DNA of 64,000 nucleotides from Kingdonia uniflora (lineage: Eukaryota; Streptophyta; Magnoliopsida; Ranunculales; Circaeasteraceae), in the NCBI GenBank assembly GCA_014058105.1, contig JACGCM010002205.1:124001-188000 (forward strand), in the 5' to 3' direction. The notes below the pieces were generated by a model, which saw nothing but the letters and a program-made list of their open reading frames with translations, searched no databases and was not told the origin of the DNA. Shown here in pieces: positions 57,882 through 64,000 of the stretch (position 1 is its first letter; each line of letters begins with the position of its first letter). The position numbers and the translations under genes are program-made.

Positions 57882-58076
57882 ACTTATTTACCTATTAGAA
57901 GAAATCACGTATAACTCGCGTGAGGATAGTTTAGTTTCTTTATGTCAAAATTTGAGTTCAACGGAGGTTGACCTGTGGTTAGAGGCCATTTGGGGATCAA
58001 AATTGCATATTTAAACAACTTGGAGACTAAATACAAATATTCAGTTTGTAGGTGAGGCTGTAGTTAAAAAATTCCC
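57882..58076 (-). repeat. right TIR of MULE-2
   Basis: Reverse complement of 45027-45228, followed by TATTTAAAA. Confidence 0.92.
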
Positions 58077-58085
58077 TATTTAAAA

Positions 58086-60300
58086 CCCACTGACGATGTA
58101 GTTACTACATGTTTACTACATGGCTGATTGTCACTTTGATGAGATAATTTTTTTGGCATTAAAGGGCGATATGACAGATAATGCCACAAAAGTTCCTAAG
58201 TTAACTTGGGAAATACTATCAGTGACTCATTTGGATCCCTTTACATGATAGAGTGACAATAAGGTCCAACGGATTCTTCACTTGCAACAGGACGTAGATG
58301 AATTGCTTAGAAGCATTCAGCGACACTGCCAGAGTGACCAAGATGTATATATCTGTAAGTAATGTACCTGCACATCTAAACATTCTGAAGAACTGAAATG
58401 CCTCCCACAAACGGACCTAAGACTCGCACTACGTGCAGAGCACCATTGAAAGAAAGTATTTTGAGTCATTGAGCGGCAAAATTATGGACAAAATATGGCT
58501 TTTGGTATAGTCGGTTCATCGATGATAGAACCACTCATCGACAAGGCCATAATAGTTACACGACCAGTTGATGCGTTACGAGACAATCCTGGCATGGTGC
58601 ATGTCCATGTTAATAAAATGATCTCAATCTATTATGTCAATAATGATACAACATAGGATCATTTAATAGTGATCGTCGACAATGCATTCATCCTCGCTGC
58701 TACGCTCGCCATCTAGGATGAGGATTATGAACAACTTATTGGAAATGATTATGTGTCGTTGTACATTGGCCAAAGTAGGCGTCTGGAATCCAAGTGGAGC
58801 CCAGCTCGCTAGCAAAATGCGAAGTGATGTCATAGAGCCTGTTGGATACAAATGGGAATTCGTACGAAAATGTAATAAACTTAAAGAGATCATTAGGTCA
58901 AGGTAACCTGGCATCGATTATGATGATACCTATTCTCTGTTCATAGACACTATAACTTTTTAATATTTAATTAGTATATCAGTTTTTCAGGACAAGCTAG
59001 ACATGCATCTTATGTAGGTAACACATATCTATACGGGAAACTAGATACGTACATCTACAAGAAGCTACTTGAGCGGTGTAAGCTTCAGGAAGCAAATTAA
59101 GCCCAATTCATGAGATGCGTACGTAATAAATTGGATAAGTCATTGTTGGCTTGAAGCAATCAGGGCACATGTGGCATAGTAAGTTGGTTAAGAATTTGAA
59201 GGTTAAGGATTTTGCAAATAGTCTTATCTACCCATGCGTTCTCACTAAGAACATAAATACTTGCTTAGTCATCATAACAGTGTACTAGATTATCTGGATA
59301 TCATCAGAACTCCGGGGGAGATCACGAGAGCCACCAAATACTTTTGGAAAAGGAATTCAAAATGAAAGACCTTTAAAAATCAAGTAATATGACGATTTAC
59401 AGATGGATCATCTTGGTTGTGGCATACTTGTTCAATATGTGATATAGATGCAACTCATAACTTGAGCATGCCTATTATAGTCCGTCACCTGGAGGTGGAC
59501 AAGAACATCTTCTGTCTTCTTGATGATGGGGAGGAACTCTCAGGGTTAATGCGCCTTATCTAGGAGTAATTAGTGTTTTGTTTACTTAGTCGGGTGTACT
59601 AGACCCGATATCTCATTCATTGTGAACTGCTTAGCTCATAATAGTTCCACTACTACCTAAAGGTACTGGAATGGGATCTGCACATTTTATAGTACCTAAA
59701 ACCAGAACAATAGACTTGGGTCTATTTTACCTGATAAATGGTAAACTTAAAATTATAGGGTACGCCAAGGCAGGATACTTGACAGACTCATACAGAGGCC
59801 GTTACCAAATAGGCTATGTACAAATGTCTGGACATATGGTGATTTTATAGAGATTAGTGAAGTAGACAACAGTCGCTATATCCTTGATCCACACAGAGAT
59901 TCTTACACTTTAAGAAGCTGGCAGAGAATGTTTTTGATTACGCTCCATGAAAAATTACATCAACAAAATTTGTGGACTAAGTTCTGTCATGAAGAAACCT
60001 ACGACTCTATGAAGACAATGATGCATGCATCACTCAAGACAAGAGAAGGTTTTATCCAAGATGACATAACCAAACATATTCTTACCAAAGTTCTTCCATA
60101 CTCACTAATTACAAAAGGCAAATAAATTTAATATTGTTTAAGACCATTCCACAGACAACTTAGAAGATATATTTACAAAAATTCTTATACTACCTACATT
60201 CAAGATATTGGTACACGGAATAGACATGCAAAGTTGTGTAATTTTTAACATCTCTGGAAGGCACATATCTGGGAGATAAACGCCAGGGGGAGAGGTCTCC
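58086..60300 (+). pseudogene. copia-A integrase end, reverse transcriptase and RNase H, heavily decayed
   Basis: Just right of MULE-2 the sequence resumes as ADCHFDE (about 58133), the end of the integrase/linker region of a plant copia lineage. VQRILHLQQDVDEL follows near 58262. The RT has SFSGQARHASYVGNTYLYG (about 58990), the region GMWYSKLVKNLKVKDF in one frame near 59170, and GCTRPDISF (about 59592). RNase H reads GYAKAGYLTDSY-like near 59760, and 60055-60120 resembles the final THDL/DNAA block. Stops and frameshifts occur every few dozen codons; the YxDD site cannot be read with confidence. Confidence 0.72.
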
Positions 60301-60540
60301 ACTTGATGTGGATACTTGCGTGTCGTACTCATTTTCCAGATAGCACAGTTTTGTCCTTGGGGTTTTTTACAGTCTAGAGGTTTTGATGAGAAAACTTAAA
60401 CGCATCTACCACCCATCTGTGAAATAAGATTGTACTCTTTCTTTGGATAATTTATTTCTTAAAGGGTTTTGCTAGGCAGAGGTTTTAATAAGGCAATTCC
60501 TCTGGATGTAGAACACCCTAAGGAGGAGTATTAAGAAGAA

Positions 60541-62664
60541 GTAATAATATCCATAAGATTAAGCGTTGTTTAGTGTCCTTGGAGAAAAGGTGTTTGATAA
60601 CAACATGATCCGTATAGACTATTACTTTAGAACCTATGAGATAATAACAAAATTTTTCTAGAGCAAAAACTATCGCTAGAAGTTCTTTCTCTGTGGTTGT
60701 GTAATTGAGTTGCATATCATTAAGATTTTTACTGGCATAATAGATGATACGCGGAAGGTTATCAATGTGTTGTGCCAAAACTACACCAATGGCATAGTCA
60801 GATGCGCCACACATCAACTCGAAAGGTTTATTCCAATTTGGAGGTTGGATGATGGGTTATGATGTTAGACGTGTCCGGAGATTCTCAAAAGCTTTAAGAC
60901 ACAAATCATCGAATAAAAAGATGGTGTCCTTGGCGAGGAGATTGCTGAGGGGTCGAGCAATTTTGCTAAACTCAGGAACAAAACGTCGATAAAATCTTGC
61001 ATGCTCCAAGAATAAACGAACGTCCTTGACTGTTTGTGGGGGCGGGAGACTAGATATGACATCGATCTTGGCTTTATCTATTTCGATTCCCTTTACTGAT
61101 ATGACATTTCCTAATACTGTGCCTTTTTTTTTACCATAAAGTGACATTTAACCTAATTTAGAACAAGATTTTTTTGCTGACACCTATCAAGAACAAGAGA
61201 TAAGTGGTAGAGATATTGGTCAAACAAATCTTCGAAGATGGAAAATTCATCCATGAAATCCTTAAGGAAATGCTCAGCCATATCTGAAAAGATGATTAAC
61301 AAACATCGTTGAAATGTTGCCGGAGCATTGCATAACCTAAATGGCATGTAGTGATAGGTAAAAGTACCAAAAGGACAAGTAAACGTGGTTTTATCTTGGT
61401 CCTCTGGAACGATGGGTATTTGATTGTACCCAGAATACCCATCAAGAAAACAATAGTATTCATGACAAACGAGACGTTCAAGCATTTGATCCATGAATGG
61501 CAAGGTAAAATGATCATTTTGAGTGACCGAATTGAGTTTTCTATAGTTTATACACGCTCGCCACCCTGTGGTCATGCGAGTGGGGATAAGATCATTGTGA
61601 TCATTCTTCACAACAGTGATTTCAGACTTTTTAGGAACAACATGAATTGGGCTTACCCATGGGCTGTCAGAAATAGGATAAATGATCCCAGCGTCAAGCA
61701 GTTTCAAAATTTATTTTGTCACAACCTGGGCCATAGTCGGGTTAAGCCTCGTTGTCCATCTCTGGACTTCTTGGCATTATCCTCAAGTTTTATCTTGTGC
61801 ATGCACACAGAAAGGCTAATACCCTTAATATCTGAAATGCTCCATCCAAGAGCTTTTGTGTTTCCCTTTAATACATGCATTAATTTCTCTTCATTCTTAG
61901 GTTCTAGGTCAGATGCTATGATAACTGGAAGAGTCTCATTAGGACCTAGGTAGACATATTTGAGATTTTTAGGGAGAGATTTAAGTTATAACCTAGCGGG
62001 TACTTCCTCCGCTTCTAGAATAGGATCTTTGACTTTCTACATTTCAGCATTATAATTGTTATTTAAAATTAGAACAAAATCCAACAAGGTATTGACCTCA
62101 TTGATGTCATCAACGTCTAAATCCTCTTCAAAATGTGCAAGACAAGCTTCTGACGGGTCCCAAGGATTGGAACTATGAAATGTACTATTTACAATAGTAC
62201 CAAGAATGTTATACTCACCGGGTTCATCTTCAAACGGAGTATGAGTTGCATTGAAGATATTCAAATCGATAGTCTTATTCCCATAAGTAAACTTCATAGC
62301 TCTGCTGCAACAATTGATCAACGCATTTGCGGTGGCCAAGAAAGGTCGGCCAAGGATCACAGGTACGTATCTCACTATTTGGTTCTTCTAATGGTTTTGT
62401 GTCAAGGACCACGAGGTCCACGGGATAGAAAAAATTGTCAACCTGGACAAGTACATCCATCACCACTCCCCTAAGAATTCTAATGGACCGATCAGCTAGT
62501 TGCAAGGTTCTATGTGTCAGTTTTAGTCCTTCTAGGCCTAGCTGCTCATATACTGAATAAGGGATCAAGTTGACATTGGTGCCTAAATCAAGTAAGTCTT
62601 TCCCGATGTGATTTGTCCCTATGTGACAAGAAATTATCGGCATTCCTGGATCTTTATATTTCAC
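60541..62664 (-). pseudogene. Athila-like protease, RT and RNase H
   Basis: Protease: LLDLGTNVNLIPYSVYEQLG, where the usual DLGAS active site reads DLGTN. RT (61707-61153): SPWVSPIHVVPKK, GWRACINYRKLN, DGYSGYNQIPI, TTFTCPFGTFTYHYMPFRLC and the active site FMDEFSIF instead of the usual FMDDFSVF. Connection: HARFYRRFVPEFSKIARPL (H where G is usual). RNase H: CGASDYAIGVVLAQ, YYASKNLNDMQLNYTTTEKE and VYTDHVVIKHLF; it stops at WILLL where copia-A begins. Stops or frameshifts between blocks (62036, 61150 and 60820-60857). Confidence 0.88.
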
Positions 62665-63057
62665 GGGTGCTTTGTTAAGATTATAGAGCTAAGCTAAGCA
62701 TCCAATTGAATAGCATTTTCTCTGTCATGGGCATTAAAAGCTTTCTTGGAAACATTCATATGTTTCTTGAACGTGCAGATGTCCTTGAGATGTTTTGCAC
62801 AGGAAGGAATCTGTCGTAATGCATCGAGGAAAGGAATAATGATCTTAAGATTCTTAAACATCTCCTTTACCTCTTTATTGAGAATGTTCTTCCTATTGAC
62901 TAAAAATCGTTGGGGAAAAGGTGTTCTTGGAATTCTAGGTGGATCATTTTTTATAATCTTCTCACTTAGCGAGACATGCCCGGTCTCTTCCTTAACAAAA
63001 GGAGTTTACATAGGTTCTCCCCCTTCTGCAACTTTCTTAGTACTAGGATTAGGACTT

Positions 63058-64000
63058 TCATGTGTTGTTCTCAGGCATCCTAATTTTGTTGTCTATAGTC
63101 TTTCCACTTCTAAGTGTAATCACCTCATTCACCTGATCATGGTGTAAACTTTTAGTTTGATCCTTCGGATTGGGTTGGGTTTGACTTGGAAATATACATT
63201 TGTCTCTAGTACTTAACCCAGATGCCAGTTGAGCAATTAATGTCTCTATTCGAGTCATAGATTGTTGATTCATTTGCATAAATTACTGTATCAAATGGCT
63301 GTTGGATTGTAATTGGGTTTGGATGCCATCATCCGAAGATAGTTTTCTATTATGAAGAGAAACCTAAGGAGTATTTTGTTGAAAATATTGGTGATTGGGA
63401 TTAAAGGATGCACAACCTTGATTTTAATTTTAATTACTACCTTGGAAATGCGGACTACTAGAATAGTAATTTGAATTATTCCTCCTTGAAGAATTCCCTT
63501 GATGATGTGACTGGTTATAAGGAAAAGATGAAGGTTTTTGATGAAACATATTGGCATGATCCTTCCTAGTTTCCCTAATTTTGGGAATCAAAGGGTAATC
63601 CTGAGTATAGTAACCAACATTGTCACACGTAGCACAGGCTTGCATCTCGACATAAAAATTAGGTGCTTTAGCAGACATTTTATTTTTCTCTATTTCTAAG
63701 GACTCTATCTTATGCAGGATGGTCGTCAACGTAGCTTCTAAATTGGAGATAGATTTACTCCAAAGGCATTACCCCTATTTTCTTGCATATTAGTTTCTCT
63801 CATGGTTCCCCAGGTTTGCATTTTTTTAGCCATCTCTTCTAAGAAGTCCAAACCCTTTACATCATCTTTATCAGTTAATTTCCCTAAATAAAAGGATTTT
63901 ACAGTTTTCTTGGTTTCGGCATCTAATCCATCATAAAGATTTCTACTTAGGACCCATGAGTCGATACTGTGATGATGGCATTATAGGATCAATCCATTAT
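63058..64000 (-). pseudogene. Athila-like gag, partial
   Basis: Includes LTDKDDVKGLDFLEEMAKK (about 63890-63830) and a degenerate knuckle CATCDNVGYYTQDYP (about 63620) in which the His and last Cys are Tyr. An Asn/Ser/His-rich linker follows, then TRIETLIAQLASGL (about 63240). Frameshifts near 63740 and 63290. The N-terminus lies beyond the window. Confidence 0.72.

Larger units (their letters stand above)
45027..58076. mobile_element. MULE-2: 13-kb Mutator-like element inserted in copia-A
   Basis: TIRs of about 200 bp (45027-45228 and 57882-58076, outer bases TGGTTTTTTTAACTAC and GGGAATTTTTTAACTAC). Perfect 9-bp target duplication TATTTAAAA (45018-45026 and 58077-58085). Removing it joins the copia-A coding sequence. 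It carries a transposase gene (plus) from the left TIR and a GRF-finger gene (minus) from the right TIR, convergent as in MuDR. Copia-C (5.97 kb) sits in the space between them; the element without it is about 7.1 kb. The TIRs share no obvious sequence with those of MULE-1. Confidence 0.93.
40044..60540 (+). mobile_element. copia-A: old Ty1/copia retrotransposon, split by MULE-2, 3' LTR lost
   Basis: A 5' LTR (40044-40401) is followed by a leader with an unusual TGACGT-rich array, then unrecognised probable gag space, protease, integrase (to 45017), MULE-2, and then the rest of integrase, RT and RNase H (58086-60290). A GGGGGAG tract near 60295 and an AAGGAGGAG tract near 60522 resemble plant copia 3' ends. 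Only about a dozen bases of a 3' LTR (TATTAAGAAG) remain before gypsy sequence starts near 60541. Without MULE-2 the element is about 7.4 kb. Stops throughout indicate old age. Confidence 0.78.
60541..64000 (-). mobile_element. Athila-like Ty3/gypsy element, partial
   Basis: Minus-strand order from the right edge: gag (64000 to about 63058), protease (62664-62275), linker (62375-62037), RT (61707-61153), RT connection (61147-60857) and RNase H start (60817-60541). Integrase and both LTRs are absent: the left side is cut at about 60541 against copia-A, and the right side leaves the window. Confidence 0.85.

Noticed and set aside
61351..61953. 200-codon plus-strand ORF
   Set aside because: Antisense to the Athila-like reverse transcriptase, which has clear family motifs on the minus strand.

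Overview
The window looks like nuclear DNA from a flowering plant, probably a eudicot. It is AT-rich and has no operons. It carries plant-type splice signals, plant LTR-retrotransposon primer-binding sites (tRNA-iMet and tRNA-Asp types) and plant-specific protein families (MULE transposases, plant mobile domain, copia and Athila-like polyproteins). I see no intact host gene. Nearly everything recognisable is transposable-element sequence, mostly nested and decayed, so this looks like an intergenic, probably heterochromatic block.

Layout. (1) 1-8613: a possible last exon of a gene at the very left edge; a decayed plus-strand TE-like coding region (about 617-3260); a 54-bp minisatellite (3391-3710); a convergent minus-strand plant-mobile-domain pseudogene (about 3849-5989); then mostly featureless DNA with one possible MITE. 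(2) 8623-27358: MULE-1, an 18.7-kb Mutator-like element with about 250-bp terminal inverted repeats (TIRs) and a near-perfect 9-bp target duplication. It carries a GRF zinc-finger gene and a convergent MuDR-type transposase gene, and was later invaded by two families of coding-poor LTR elements full of tandem repeats. (3) 27541-36960: a minus-strand LINE relic split by copia-B (31051-36582, 5-bp target duplication ACACC). (4) 36961-40043: a fragment resembling a plant coiled-coil gene, a short-period repeat array and a 396-bp hAT-type MITE. (5) 40044-60540: copia-A, an old plus-strand element whose integrase is split by MULE-2 (45027-58076, 9-bp target duplication TATTTAAAA). MULE-2 is itself split by copia-C (50574-56547, target duplication TACTC), a SIRE-like element that keeps only gag. 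(6) 60541-64000: the gag-protease-RT half of a minus-strand Athila-like Ty3/gypsy element, running off the right edge.

How the parts work together. Both MULEs have the two-gene convergent plan known from maize MuDR: a transposase gene reads inward from one TIR and a second gene reads inward from the other. Here the second gene encodes the same unusual protein in both elements: an N-terminal CPxC half-site, a GRF zinc finger, a CCHC knuckle, a second GRF finger and a shared C-terminal motif. The two elements have different TIRs and diverged transposases, so this second gene looks like a stable component of this MULE group. I consider it the most interesting biology in the window.

All autonomous-type genes seen are broken by stops, frameshifts, insertions or catalytic substitutions. 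Coordinates of decayed elements are accurate to a few bases where TIRs, LTRs or target duplications define them, and approximate elsewhere. Lineage names come from remembered motif patterns, not from searches.
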